Positions 1 through 12,414 of a stretch of 64,000 nucleotides of DNA are shown here, piece after piece. The notes under the pieces were generated by a model. The model was not told the DNA's origin. It searched no databases and saw nothing but the letters and a program-made list of their open reading frames with translations. Each line of letters begins with the position of its first letter. Position 1 is the stretch's first letter. The position numbers and the translations under genes are program-made. This DNA comes from Pararhizobium mangrovi (GTDB lineage: Bacteria; Pseudomonadota; Alphaproteobacteria; Rhizobiales; Rhizobiaceae): NCBI RefSeq assembly GCF_006516965.1, contig NZ_VHLH01000008.1, positions 86,961 through 150,960 on the forward strand, in the 5' to 3' direction.

Positions 1-3
1 GAT

Positions 4-38
4 GAAACGTCGCCGTCTTCGCGCGGACGGCGAGTTTC
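4..38 (-). terminator. Hairpin downstream of the glycogen operon
   Basis: A strong inverted repeat lies just after the pgm stop codon (55-57). The arms are GAAAC plus TCGCCGTC (4-17, with an extra G at 9) and GACGGCGA plus GTTTC (26-38), around a loop of 8 bases. On the minus strand only a short T-run follows, so it is an imperfect intrinsic terminator. It is a reasonable 3' end for the glgPBCA-pgm transcript. Confidence 0.55.
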
Positions 39-54
39 GAGCAGTACTGGCGTC

Positions 55-3127
<3,073 letters not shown>

Positions 3128-3132
3128 CGCAC

Positions 3133-4395
3133 TCACGCGTCGAGCCGGTCGATCATCGGTTGGGTGATGAGGCATACGCCCCGGTCCGACCGCCGGAAGC
3201 GGGCGGCATCGAGTTCGGGGTCCTCGCCGACGACGAGCCCTTCCGGAATGACGACGCCGCGGTCGATGACGACGTTCTTCAGCCGCGCCTTGCGCGAGAT
3301 CGTGCAGCGCGGAAGGACGACCGCGCGCTCGAGCGTGGAATAGGAATGGGCGCGCACGCCGGCCGAAACGAGGCAGCGCGTGAGGCTGGAACCGGAAATG
3401 ATGCAGTCGCCGGCCACGAGCGAGGAGACGGCCGAGCCGCGCCGACCGTTCTCGTCGTGCACGAACTTCGCCGGCGGGCTGATCTCGGCATAGGTCCAGA
3501 TCGGCCAGCTATGGTCGTAGAGGTCGAGTTCCGGCGTGACGTCGGTCAGGTCGACGCTCGCTTCCCAATAGGCGTCGATGGTGCCGACGTCGCGCCAGTA
3601 GGATTGCGTCTCGGTTTCGGATCGCACGCAGGATTCGGAAAAGCGATGGGCCACCGCCTTGCCGCCCTTGACGATGCGCGGAATGATGTCCTTGCCGAAA
3701 TCGCGGCTCGAACCGGGCGTTTCAGCGTCCTCGCGCAGGAATTCCATCAGTGCACGGGTATGGAAGACGTAGATGCCCATCGAGGCGAGTGCGTTCGCCT
3801 CGTTGCCGGGAATGCCGGGCGGATCGGCGGGCTTCTCGATGAAATCGACGATGCGGTCGGTCTCGTCGACATGCATGACCCCGAAACCGGTCGCTTCCAT
3901 GCGGGGCACCTCGAGGCAGCCGACCGTGACGTCCGCGCCGGAATCGACGTGGCGCTGGAGCATGACCTCGTAGTCCATCTTGTAGACGTGGTCGCCAGCC
4001 AGGATGACCATGTATTCCGGGCCGTAGGACTCGATGATGTCGCTGTTCTGGTAGACGGCGTCGGCCGTGCCCTCGTACCACTGCGTTTCCGAAACGCGCT
4101 GGCTGGCGGGCAGGATGTCGAAGCTTTCGTTGCGCTCCGGCCGCAGGAAGTTCCAGCCGCGTTGCAGGTGGCGGATCAGCGAATGCGCCTTGTACTGGGT
4201 GGCGACGCCGATCCGGCGGATGCCGGAATTGATCGCGTTCGACAGCGCGAAATCGATGATGCGCGACTTGCCGCCGAAATAGACCGCCGGCTTGGCGCGG
4301 CGGTCCGTCAGTTCCTTCAAGCGGCTTCCGCGACCGCCGGCCAGCACATACGCCATCGCGTCGCGTGCCAAAGGCCCGCTCGTCCTGTGATCCAT
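3133..4395 (-). CDS. glgC: Glucose-1-phosphate adenylyltransferase (ADP-glucose pyrophosphorylase)
   Basis: Makes ADP-glucose from ATP and glucose-1-phosphate, the committed and usually allosterically regulated step of glycogen synthesis. The 420-residue protein has the nucleotide-binding signature [12 protein letters not shown] near residue 18, followed by [19 protein letters not shown]-terminal left-handed beta-helix-like region contains the typical hexapeptide pattern. The start at 4395 has a strong GGGAGGA ribosome-binding site. Its start is separated from the upstream glgB stop by 62 bases. Length and motifs are normal for the family. Confidence 0.96.
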   Translation of the reverse strand: MDHRTSGPLARDAMAYVLAGGRGSRLKELTDRRAKPAVYFGGKSRIIDFALSNAINSGIRRIGVATQYKAHSLIRHLQRGWNFLRPERNESFDILPASQRVSETQWYEGTADAVYQNSDIIESYGPEYMVILAGDHVYKMDYEVMLQRHVDSGADVTVGCLEVPRMEATGFGVMHVDETDRIVDFIEKPADPPGIPGNEANALASMGIYVFHTRALMEFLREDAETPGSSRDFGKDIIPRIVKGGKAVAHRFSESCVRSETETQSYWRDVGTIDAYWEASVDLTDVTPELDLYDHSWPIWTYAEISPPAKFVHDENGRRGSAVSSLVAGDCIISGSSLTRCLVSAGVRAHSYSTLERAVVLPRCTISRKARLKNVVIDRGVVIPEGLVVGEDPELDAARFRRSDRGVCLITQPMIDRLDA

Positions 4396-4457
4396 CGCTT
4401 GTCCTCCCTTGCCGTCACGTCGCCGCCGTTACGGCGTAGCGTCGTGAAGAAACGCCC

Positions 4458-6704
4458 TCAAGTGTTGCGCTTCAACATGATGGTGGCAAGAGGGGGGATG
4501 GTGATCGTGGCGCAAGCCCGGCCGCCCGATCCGGCCTCGGCCTGCACGCCATCGCCGTTGCCCACACCGCTGCCGCCATAGGCCGAAGCGTCGGTGTTCA
4601 TTACCTCCCGCCACCAGCCTTCCGCTGGCATCGGCACCGTGTAGCGCTCGTGCACGTTGGGCGTGAAGTTCGTCACGACGACGACCGGCTCCTCGCCCGG
4701 CGCCTTGCGCTGCCAGGCAAAGACGGAGTTCTCGGCGTCGTCGCCGATCAGCCATTCGAAGCCTTCCGGCTCGCAGTCACGCGCGTAGAGCGCAGGCGTG
4801 CCGCGGTAGAGGTGGTTGAGGTCCTTCACCAGATTGCGCATGCCGACATGGCGCTCCTCGCCGAGCAGGTGCCAGTCGAGCCCGCGCGCCTCGCTCCATT
4901 CGCGGATCTGCGCAAATTCCTGACCCATGAAGAGCAGTTTTTTGCCGGGATACCCCCACATGAAACCGTAATAGGCGCGCAGATTGGCGAACTTGCGCCA
5001 GTCGTCGCCGGGCATCTTGTTGAGAAGCGTTCCCTTGCCGTGGACAACCTCGTCGTGGGAAAGCGGCAGCACGAAGTTTTCCGAAAACGCATAGACGAGA
5101 CCGAAGGTGATCTTGTCGTGATGGTGCTTCCGGTACAGGGGATCTTCCTGCAGGTACTCCAGCGTATCGTGCATGAAGCCCATGTTCCACTTGAAGCCGA
5201 AGCCGAGCCCGCCTTCGTGCACCGGCTTCGAAACGCCCGGCCAGGAGGTGGATTCCTCGGCGATCGTCACGACGCCGGGATGCTGGCCGTAGACCTCGCG
5301 GTTCATCGACTGCAGGAACTCGATCGCCTCGAGGTTCTCGCGCCCGCCTTCGCGGTTCGGGATCCATTCGCCGGCCTTGCGCGAATAGTCGAGGTAGAGC
5401 ATGGAGGCGACGGCATCCACGCGCAATCCGTCGACATGGTAGCACTCCGCCCAGAAGAGGGCGTTGTTGACGAGGTAGGAGCGCACTTCTTTCCGGCCGA
5501 AATTGTAGATCGCCGTGTTCCAGTCCGGGTGGTAGCCCTGGCGCGGATCGGCGTGCTCGTAGAGCGCGGTGCCGTCGAAATAGGACAGGCTGTGGGGATC
5601 GAGCGGGAAATGCGCCGGCACCCAATCGAGGATCACGCCGATGCCGCACTGATGCGCCGCGTCGACGAAGCGGGCCATGCCTTCCGGCTCGCCGAAACGC
5701 GCCGACGGCGCGTAGAGCCCGGTCGTCTGATAGCCCCAGGAGGGGTCGTAGGGGTGCTCGCTGACTGGCAGGAACTCGATGTGGGTATAACCCATGTCGA
5801 GCACGTACGGGATGAGCTGCTCATTGAGCTCGTCCCATGTCAGGAAGCCGTCGTCCTCCTTGAGGCGCCATGAGCCGGCGTGGACCTCGTAGACCGAAAC
5901 CGGCTGGCGGCGGAAATCGGCTTGGCGCCAGTGCTCGCGATGCGCCTCGTCGCCCCATTTGTGCCGGAGCGGCCCGGTGGTGATCGAGGAGGTGTCCGGC
6001 CGCATTTCGGCGCGGAAGGCGAACGGATCGGCCTTCAGCGCCATCAGGTTGCCGCCGGGACCGACGATCTCGAACTTGTACGCGTGGCCTGGACCGATGT
6101 CGGGAACGAAGATTTCCCAGATGCCGGTGTCGCGCCGCGCGCGCATGACGTGGCGGCGGCCGTCCCATTCGTCGAAGTCACCCACGACCGAGACGCGCCG
6201 GGCGTTCGGCGCCCAGACCGCAAAGTGCATGCCGGTCGCGCCTTCGTGGTCGATATGGTGGGCGCCCATCTTGTCGAAGAGGCGCGTATGCGAACCCTCG
6301 CCGATCAGATAGTCGTCCATCTCGCCGAGAACGGGGCCGAAACTGTAGGGATCGGTGACGCGCCATTCGCCGCCGGCGTTCGCCGCGTGGTAGACGAGCG
6401 GCTGGCGCTTGCGGATGCTCAGCCGGCCTTCGAAGAGGCCTTCATCGTGCAGGCGCGTGAGCTGACCCACCTCCTTGCCGGCAAGCGTATGCGCGCTCAC
6501 CGTCTCGGCGTGCGGAATGAAACAGCGCGCAAGCAGCCCCTTCTCGCCGGGATGGACGCCGAGCACCGCGAAGGGATCGCCGTGCGTGCCTTCCACGAGC
6601 GCGGTGATTTCGCTCGAAGAAAGGGCCGCGCCCTGTCCGGGCGCCGGCCCCTTCTTCGTCTTCGATTTCGGCTCGGTCGTCTTGCGAGTGCGCGCACCCG
6701 TCAT
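4458..6704 (-). CDS. glgB: 1,4-alpha-glucan branching enzyme
   Basis: A GH13 branching enzyme that introduces alpha-1,6 branches into glycogen. From the ATG at 6704 it has 748 residues. A basic, low-complexity N-terminal stretch of about 30 residues precedes a CBM48 domain, and the catalytic barrel and a beta domain follow. Catalytic residues are visible as Asp430 in GLRVDAVASM and Glu483 in IAEESTSW, and a SHDEV motif lies further on. The ATG overlaps the glgP TGA as ATGA (6701-6704), which decides the start. A longer frame from 6800 would lie inside glgP. Confidence 0.95.
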   Translation of the reverse strand: MTGARTRKTTEPKSKTKKGPAPGQGAALSSSEITALVEGTHGDPFAVLGVHPGEKGLLARCFIPHAETVSAHTLAGKEVGQLTRLHDEGLFEGRLSIRKRQPLVYHAANAGGEWRVTDPYSFGPVLGEMDDYLIGEGSHTRLFDKMGAHHIDHEGATGMHFAVWAPNARRVSVVGDFDEWDGRRHVMRARRDTGIWEIFVPDIGPGHAYKFEIVGPGGNLMALKADPFAFRAEMRPDTSSITTGPLRHKWGDEAHREHWRQADFRRQPVSVYEVHAGSWRLKEDDGFLTWDELNEQLIPYVLDMGYTHIEFLPVSEHPYDPSWGYQTTGLYAPSARFGEPEGMARFVDAAHQCGIGVILDWVPAHFPLDPHSLSYFDGTALYEHADPRQGYHPDWNTAIYNFGRKEVRSYLVNNALFWAECYHVDGLRVDAVASMLYLDYSRKAGEWIPNREGGRENLEAIEFLQSMNREVYGQHPGVVTIAEESTSWPGVSKPVHEGGLGFGFKWNMGFMHDTLEYLQEDPLYRKHHHDKITFGLVYAFSENFVLPLSHDEVVHGKGTLLNKMPGDDWRKFANLRAYYGFMWGYPGKKLLFMGQEFAQIREWSEARGLDWHLLGEERHVGMRNLVKDLNHLYRGTPALYARDCEPEGFEWLIGDDAENSVFAWQRKAPGEEPVVVVTNFTPNVHERYTVPMPAEGWWREVMNTDASAYGGSGVGNGDGVQAEAGSGGRACATITIPPLATIMLKRNT

Positions 6705-9163
6705 CCTGCCCTCCAGATCTCGCTGGCATATTCGCGGATGGTGCGATCGGCGGAAAACCAGCCCGAATGGGCGGTGTTTCGAACGGTCTTGGCATGCCAC
6801 GCCGGCTTGTCAGCGAAGATGCCGTCGACGCGCCGCTGCGCTGCCGCGTAGGCATCGAAATCGGCGGCGAGCATGAACCAGTCGCGCTCGCGCACCGAGC
6901 GGATCAGGTCGGCGTGGCGTGTGCGGTCGTCCGGCGAGAAGACGCCGCTTTCGATCGCCATCAGCGCCTGCGAAAGCTCGCGGGAGTTCTCGATGACGCT
7001 GGCGGGGTCGTATCCCTCCGCGCGGCGCGTGCCGACTTCCTCCGCGGTCATACCGAAGATCACGATGTTTTCCCTGCCCACCTGGTCGCGGATTTCGACG
7101 TTCGCCCCATCGAGCGTGCCGATCGTCAATGCACCGTTCAACGCGAACTTCATGTTGCCGGTTCCAGACGCTTCCATGCCGGCAGTCGATATCTGTTCGG
7201 AAAGGTCCGCGCCCGGCACCATGACCTCGGCGAGCGACACGTTGTAGTTCGGCACGAAGACGATCTTGAGTAGGCCACGCACGGCGGGGTCGTTGTTGAT
7301 CACCCGGGCGACGTCGTTGATGAGCTTGATGATGCCCTTGGCCGCCAGATAGCTCGGCGCCGCCTTGCCGGCGAAAAGCTTGACGCGCGGCACCCAGTCG
7401 CGATCTGGCTGCGAGCGGATCTGGTCGTAGAGCGCGACGGCCTCGACGATGTTCATCATCTGGCGCTTGTATTCGTGGATGCGCTTGATCTGAACGTCGA
7501 AGAGCGCATCCGGATCGAGACGAATGCCGAGGCGTCGAGCGACGAGGTTGGAAAGCTTCACCTTGTTCTCGCGCTTGATCGCGGAGAAGCGCTCGACGAA
7601 GGCCGGATCGTCGGCGAAACGGTCAAGATCGACCAGCTTGGCGGCGTCGTCCATGAAAGCGTCGCCGATCGTCTCGCGCACGAGTGCGAAGAGGTCGGGA
7701 TTGCACTGCATCAGCCAGCGGCGCGGCGTGATGCCGTTGGTCTTGGCGTTGATGCGGTCGGGATAGAGCCGATGCAGGTTGGCGAACACCGTTTCCTTCA
7801 TGAGGTCGGTGTGGAGCTGCGAAACGCCGTTGATCGAGTGCGAGCCGACGAAGGCGAGGTTGCCCATGCGCACACGCCGTTCGCCGCTCTCGTCGATGAG
7901 CGAGATGCTGCGGATCGAGGCCTCGTCGAAATGCGCCGCCCGTGCCTCGCGCAGGACGATGGCGTTGACGGCGTAGACGATCTGCATGTGGCGGGGTAGC
8001 AGCCGCTCGAACAGCGGGATCGGCCAGCTTTCGAGCGCCTCGGGCAAGAGCGTGTGGTTGGTGTAGCCGAAGCAGTCGCGGGCGATGTGCCACGAGGCGG
8101 CGAAGTCCAGCCGGTGCACGTCGGTGAGAAGCCGGACGAGTTCCGCGACGGCGACCGCCGGGTGGGTGTCGTTGAGCTGGATCGCGACCTTGTCGGCGAG
8201 GTTCGTGAGCGAATCGTATTGTTGCAGATGCCGGCGAAGGATGTCCTGCAGCGAGGCCGAAGAGAAGAAGAACTCCTGGCGAAGGCGCAGTTCCTGGCCG
8301 GCAGGGTTGGCATCGGCAGGGTAGAGAACGCGCGTCAGCGTTTCCGCACGGTTGCTCTCGGCGAGCGCGCCGATGTGATCGCCGGCGTTGAAGGCGTCGA
8401 GCAGGATCGGATCGATCGGCCTTGCCGACCAGAGCCGCAGCGTGTTCACGCGCTTGCCGCGCCAGCCGACGATCGGCGTGTCGAAGGCGGTGGCGATGAC
8501 GCGCTCTCCGGGGCGCCACACGCACCGGCCCGTGCCGTCCGTCTCCGAGCCGACGGTGTCCACGGTGCCGCCGAAGCCGACCTCGTAGGAGCTTTCGCGA
8601 CGCGGGAATTCCCAGGGGTTGCCGTCGGCGAGCCATGTCTCGGGCAGTTCGGCCTGCCAGCCGTCATGGAGTTCCTGCCGGAACAGCCCGTTCACATAGC
8701 GAATGCCGTAGCCGTAGGCGGGAATGTCGACGCTCGCCATCGCCTCCATGAAGCAGGCGGCGAGCCGTCCGAGGCCGCCATTGCCGAGCGCCGCGTCGGC
8801 TTCGAGTTCGGCGATGACATCGAGGTCGACGCCGAGCGAGGCAAGGGCATCGCGGGTTTCCTCCAACAGGCCGAGATTGGAGACCGCGTCGCGCATCAGC
8901 CGGCCGATCAGGAACTCGAGCGACAGGTAGTAGACGCGCTTGTGCTCCTGCTCGTAGGTCGAACGCGTCGAATCCATCCAGTGATCGATGACCCGATCGC
9001 GGATCGCGAGGATCGTCGCGCTCAGCCAGTCGTGGCGCTCCGCGACGCGCGGGTCCTTGCCGATGCGGTAGGTCAGGCGTTCGACGATGTCGGCGGCGAG
9101 CACCGGTGCGTCGGAACGCCTCGGTGGCGCGAGGGGAAGGTCGACGGTCTGCGGTTGGCTCAT
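6701..9163 (-). CDS. glgP: Glycogen/starch/alpha-glucan phosphorylase
   Basis: A PLP-dependent GT35 phosphorylase that releases glucose-1-phosphate from glycogen. The 820-residue length is typical. The N-terminal SLEFLIGRLM motif is present, and the PLP lysine sits in GTGNMKFALNG at about Lys672. It is the first gene of the operon, so breakdown and synthesis enzymes are co-transcribed. The start at 9163 has only a weak upstream GAAG. A palindrome 86 bases further upstream suggests transcriptional control (see 9249-9267). Confidence 0.95.
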   Translation of the reverse strand: MSQPQTVDLPLAPPRRSDAPVLAADIVERLTYRIGKDPRVAERHDWLSATILAIRDRVIDHWMDSTRSTYEQEHKRVYYLSLEFLIGRLMRDAVSNLGLLEETRDALASLGVDLDVIAELEADAALGNGGLGRLAACFMEAMASVDIPAYGYGIRYVNGLFRQELHDGWQAELPETWLADGNPWEFPRRESSYEVGFGGTVDTVGSETDGTGRCVWRPGERVIATAFDTPIVGWRGKRVNTLRLWSARPIDPILLDAFNAGDHIGALAESNRAETLTRVLYPADANPAGQELRLRQEFFFSSASLQDILRRHLQQYDSLTNLADKVAIQLNDTHPAVAVAELVRLLTDVHRLDFAASWHIARDCFGYTNHTLLPEALESWPIPLFERLLPRHMQIVYAVNAIVLREARAAHFDEASIRSISLIDESGERRVRMGNLAFVGSHSINGVSQLHTDLMKETVFANLHRLYPDRINAKTNGITPRRWLMQCNPDLFALVRETIGDAFMDDAAKLVDLDRFADDPAFVERFSAIKRENKVKLSNLVARRLGIRLDPDALFDVQIKRIHEYKRQMMNIVEAVALYDQIRSQPDRDWVPRVKLFAGKAAPSYLAAKGIIKLINDVARVINNDPAVRGLLKIVFVPNYNVSLAEVMVPGADLSEQISTAGMEASGTGNMKFALNGALTIGTLDGANVEIRDQVGRENIVIFGMTAEEVGTRRAEGYDPASVIENSRELSQALMAIESGVFSPDDRTRHADLIRSVRERDWFMLAADFDAYAAAQRRVDGIFADKPAWHAKTVRNTAHSGWFSADRTIREYASEIWRAG

Positions 9164-9248
9164 GGCTGAATGGCTTCTGAGGTTCGGCGGCCGTCACGAC
9201 CGCATGGTTTGCCGATGGCGCTTCGGGTGCGGGTGGAGTCTAGTCCAT

Positions 9249-9267
9249 CTTTCAAACGTTTTGAAAG
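9249..9267. promoter_or_regulatory. LacI-family-type palindromic operator upstream of glgP
   Basis: The sequence CTTTCAAA-CGT-TTTGAAAG is an inverted repeat with perfect 8-base arms. It lies in the 125-base gap between glgP and the lytic transglycosylase. AT-rich arms around a central CG are typical of LacI/GalR-family operators that control sugar operons. A -10-like TAGACT follows on the minus strand towards glgP. Binding by a specific regulator is inference; no such regulator gene is in the window. Confidence 0.5.
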
Positions 9268-9288
9268 GCCTTCGCGCCCGTACTTCCG

Positions 9289-10239
9289 TCAATTCCGCCG
9301 AACGATGCAGAAGCCGCCGGATGCAGTGATGCTCCGGCATACCTGAAGGGCCGCGCTGCGGCTGTCCCGGCCGATGCGCACCGTGTAGCGCTTCCGGTTT
9401 CCGAAGCTCGCATTGTGCCCGGGCACGATAAGCGGATCTTCGCCGTCCAGCACCTTCGGGAAGCTGTCCTTCACCGTGGTAAAGATACGGCGCGCGCTCG
9501 CCGGCGTCGATGCAGCGCCGATCTCGGCCCCCCACGGCTTCCAGTCGGGGGCGGGGGCGAGCGAAGGCAGGCTGCGCGTGTTGGCGAGGTCGAGGCAGGC
9601 CTGAAGGAACGGCTTCTTCTTGTCGAGGCGGTAGTCCGCATCGTCCTTCGGCTTGGCGTCGGCCCATGCGGTGACCGGAAGGCCGGTGATCGTCAGCACG
9701 TAGTTCTGCGTCTCGGCCGGCACGGGCCGGGCGTCGTCGACGAGGGGGCCGATGCGCGCCTCGCCGGCATTGTAGCCGACGGCCGCCAGGCCGAGATTGC
9801 CGTAGATGCGGGTCATCTCGCTCAGATAGGCCGCCGACTTCGCCAGCGCGTCGGCGGGATTGAAGCTGTCGTTTAGGCCGCGCAGCTTCGCCGTCGAGGG
9901 GATGAACTGGGCGATCCCCTGCGCGCCCTTCGGGCTGAGCGCGTTCGGATCGAAGCGGCTTTCCTGCCAGATGAGCCGCGCGAAATACCCGGGCGGCAGG
10001 TCGTGGCGACGCGCCAGCGCCTCGATCGCGTTGCACAGATCCTCGTAATAGTGCGCCTGGGAGATGCACACCGGTACGGCGCCGAACCGCTTGGTCGTGT
10101 CGACATGCTCGCAGGTGATCGTATCGGACGATTTACCGCCGTCCTCGTCGGCTGCCGATGCAGGCTCCGCGAATAGGCCCGCGAGCGCCGCGAGGAGGGC
10201 GCAGAACGTCGACAGGACGGGGCGGACGGTCATCGTCAT
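9289..10239 (-). CDS. Soluble lytic murein transglycosylase-like protein (SLT fold)
   Basis: A probable periplasmic peptidoglycan-cleaving enzyme of 316 residues. An N-terminal signal peptide is visible (hydrophobic residues 8-24, AxA-like cleavage near residue 29). The catalytic glutamate is Glu93 in LIWQESRFDP. It is followed by the family motifs GIAQFIPSTA and AVGYNAGEAR. The last 35 residues (YTVRIGRDSRSAALQVCRS and onwards) look like a truncated SPOR-type peptidoglycan-binding module with two cysteines. It is separated from the glycogen operon by 125 bases and probably has its own promoter. Confidence 0.85.
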   Translation of the reverse strand: MTMTVRPVLSTFCALLAALAGLFAEPASAADEDGGKSSDTITCEHVDTTKRFGAVPVCISQAHYYEDLCNAIEALARRHDLPPGYFARLIWQESRFDPNALSPKGAQGIAQFIPSTAKLRGLNDSFNPADALAKSAAYLSEMTRIYGNLGLAAVGYNAGEARIGPLVDDARPVPAETQNYVLTITGLPVTAWADAKPKDDADYRLDKKKPFLQACLDLANTRSLPSLAPAPDWKPWGAEIGAASTPASARRIFTTVKDSFPKVLDGEDPLIVPGHNASFGNRKRYTVRIGRDSRSAALQVCRSITASGGFCIVRRN

Positions 10240-10304
10240 CGCCGCATCATGTGTCGCCGGCGGTTAATGTTTCAAGTCGAAAGATGCACGCCTGGGTGGC
10301 TGCC

Positions 10305-11402
10305 TCAGCCAAGCCCCGCCACGGCGATGAGGGCGAAGCTCAGCGCGACGATGACGAAGAGGGCCGCGACCACGCCGAGGGTCACGCGACCGCCGGCCCT
10401 GGCGACGGTGCGCACATCGACGCCGAGACCGAGTGCCGCCATGGCGATGATCGTCAGCGCCGTCGCGACGGTGTTCATTGGCTGGCCGACGGGGGCCGGT
10501 ATCCAGCCGAGCGACCGTACTCCGGCAAGGACGACGAAGCCGATCACGAACCACGGAACGAGCTTGTGCAAAGGCGGAAAGCCGCTGGGCTCGCCGGCTT
10601 CGCGCCGCTCGCCCTTTTCGGCAAGATACGGCGCGACGAGCGAAAGCACCACGCATACCGGGCCAAGCATGACGACACGCACCAGCTTGACCAGCGTCGC
10701 GGTCTTGACGGCGACCGCGCCGAGCGGGGCAGCCGCCGCGATCACCTGAGGCACGGCGTAGACGGTCAGCCCGGCCAGCGCACCGAATTGCAGGCCGCTC
10801 ATGCCGGCGGCGATGCCGATGAGCGGCAGGCCGAGCACGACGACGACGCCGAGCACGGCGGTAAAGGCGATCGAGGCGGCAACTTCTTCCGAATCGGCAC
10901 CGATGACCGGCGCGATGGCGGCGATCGCGGAATTGCCGCAGATCGCGTTGCCGCAGGCGACCAGCATCGCCATGCGCCGGCCGAGGCCGATCAGCCGGCC
11001 GATCGCGAATGCGGCGGCGATGGCGATGGCGACGACGGCGACGATGCCGACGAGCATGCCCGTGCCGAGCGCGAGCACCGTGCCGGCACTGACCGATGCA
11101 CCGAGAAGTACCACGGCGATCTCGAGCAGGATCTTGCCGGAAAAGGCGATGCCGGGCTGCCACCGCTGCGAAGGCGTCCACAGGCTGCGGATCGCCGTGC
11201 CGAGCAGGATCGCGATCACCAGCGTTTCGAGCCACGCCTTGCCGAAAAGGCCGACCTCCAGCCAGGCAAGACCGGCTGCGGCGAGTGTGACGACGACGCT
11301 GAGCGCGATGCCCGGAACGAGATCGGTGAAGGCAGTGGCCATGCGCGTGGCGACGTTTGTCGTCGGCGCGGTGGTGGCGGCAGAGTTGGAGATAATTGCC
11401 AT
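10305..11402 (-). CDS. YeiH family putative sulfate/anion exporter (UPF0324)
   Basis: A polytopic inner-membrane protein of 365 residues with about 10 hydrophobic segments. Family hallmarks are the LLEIAVVLLGASVS segment and a strongly conserved CGNAICGNSAIAA segment. YeiH-family proteins are annotated as putative sulfate exporters; the substrate is not established. The ATG at 11402 is used here, with ATG at 11342 as a shorter alternative. Neither has a clear ribosome-binding site. Its neighbours do not suggest a role. Confidence 0.8.
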   Translation of the reverse strand: MAIISNSAATTAPTTNVATRMATAFTDLVPGIALSVVVTLAAAGLAWLEVGLFGKAWLETLVIAILLGTAIRSLWTPSQRWQPGIAFSGKILLEIAVVLLGASVSAGTVLALGTGMLVGIVAVVAIAIAAAFAIGRLIGLGRRMAMLVACGNAICGNSAIAAIAPVIGADSEEVAASIAFTAVLGVVVVLGLPLIGIAAGMSGLQFGALAGLTVYAVPQVIAAAAPLGAVAVKTATLVKLVRVVMLGPVCVVLSLVAPYLAEKGERREAGEPSGFPPLHKLVPWFVIGFVVLAGVRSLGWIPAPVGQPMNTVATALTIIAMAALGLGVDVRTVARAGGRVTLGVVAALFVIVALSFALIAVAGLG

Positions 11403-11478
11403 GCCGACCAAACTGGCAGGTGGAAACCGTTCCTTCCAACGGATAGTTTTGCACGTTTCGATCGATCTTATCGAACGA

Positions 11479-12414
11479 TTAGCGCAGCCATCCGGCTTTG
11501 TGGTACCATGCTACGGTTTCGCCAAAGCCATCGCGGAGCGTGCGCGCCTTCGTGCCGGGCGGCAGGTCCGCGGGCGAGACCGACCAGTCGGGATGCAGCA
11601 TCTCCCGCACCTTGCCGGGGGAAAGCATGGCGGCGGTCCGGAAAAGGCGGGCACCGGCACCGGCGCCCCAGCCTGCGGTGCGCATGGCCAGTGCCGGCAC
11701 CCGTACGAAGCGGGTTCGGCGGCCCTGCGCGCGGCCGGCCTCGTCAAGAATGGTACGCATCGAATAGCCGGCCGGTTCGGCATCGGCGAGCGCGAACGTT
11801 CCTGCTGTCCGCAAGGCGGCGAGCCCGGCGATCGCCTCTGCCGCATCGCCACCGTGAAGCAGCGCGATGCGTTCGTTCCCGTTCGTGAAGAGCGGGGTCA
11901 CGGGCAGGCGCGCGGCCTTGAAGAAGGCGAGCGTCGCACGGTCGTGCGGACCGTATAGCGCTGGCAGGCGCAGAACGGTCAGGCGATCGGCAGGCAAAAG
12001 CCGTCGTGCCTCCTCTTCGCCCCGCCGCTTGCTCGCGGCATAGGCGGAAAGCTGCGGCTCGCGCGCGGCAAGGCTGGAAACGAGCAAGACATGCGCATGC
12101 GGCGCATGGGCCAGGCAGGCTCTGGCGAGCCGGGCGGTACCCTCGGCATTGACGCGGTCGAACTCGGCCGCGCTGCGTGCGCTCGTCAGACCCGCGGCAT
12201 GCACGACAATTTCGGCGTTTCGCACGAGCGCAGCGAGCGCTTCGTCGTCGGTGAGGCTGCCGTGCACCAGTTCGACGTCCGGCCGGAACGCCGCGCCGGA
12301 ACGCGACAGTGCGCGAAGGTACCAGCGATCGGGCGAAAGCGTTTGAAGAAGATGCGTGCCGAGAAAGCCGGTCGCGCCGGTGATCGCCAGCGTCGCGCCC
12401 GCGCCCTCAGCCAA
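11479..12414 (-). CDS. cerR: NAD-dependent epimerase/dehydratase, probable (3-keto)ceramide reductase
   Basis: An extended short-chain dehydrogenase of 311 residues. The Rossmann motif ITGATGFLGTHL is at the N-terminus and a YxxxK catalytic pair lies in SAYAASKRRGEE. The best start is TTG at 12414, which overlaps the last codons of the acyl-AMP ligase (stop 12407-12409) and puts the Rossmann strand where it belongs. Longer frames only extend into the ligase gene. In the Caulobacter sphingolipid locus a NAD-epimerase-family protein next to the acyl ligase acts as the ceramide reductase. The same pairing and the nearby serine palmitoyltransferase support that role here. The specific activity is inferred. 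Confidence 0.7.
   Translation of the reverse strand: MAEGAGATLAITGATGFLGTHLLQTLSPDRWYLRALSRSGAAFRPDVELVHGSLTDDEALAALVRNAEIVVHAAGLTSARSAAEFDRVNAEGTARLARACLAHAPHAHVLLVSSLAAREPQLSAYAASKRRGEEEARRLLPADRLTVLRLPALYGPHDRATLAFFKAARLPVTPLFTNGNERIALLHGGDAAEAIAGLAALRTAGTFALADAEPAGYSMRTILDEAGRAQGRRTRFVRVPALAMRTAGWGAGAGARLFRTAAMLSPGKVREMLHPDWSVSPADLPPGTKARTLRDGFGETVAWYHKAGWLR

Noticed and set aside
10158..11888. Open frame of 576 codons opposite the YeiH gene
   Set aside because: Composition-driven (Asp/His/Arg repeats) and antisense to a clear transporter gene.
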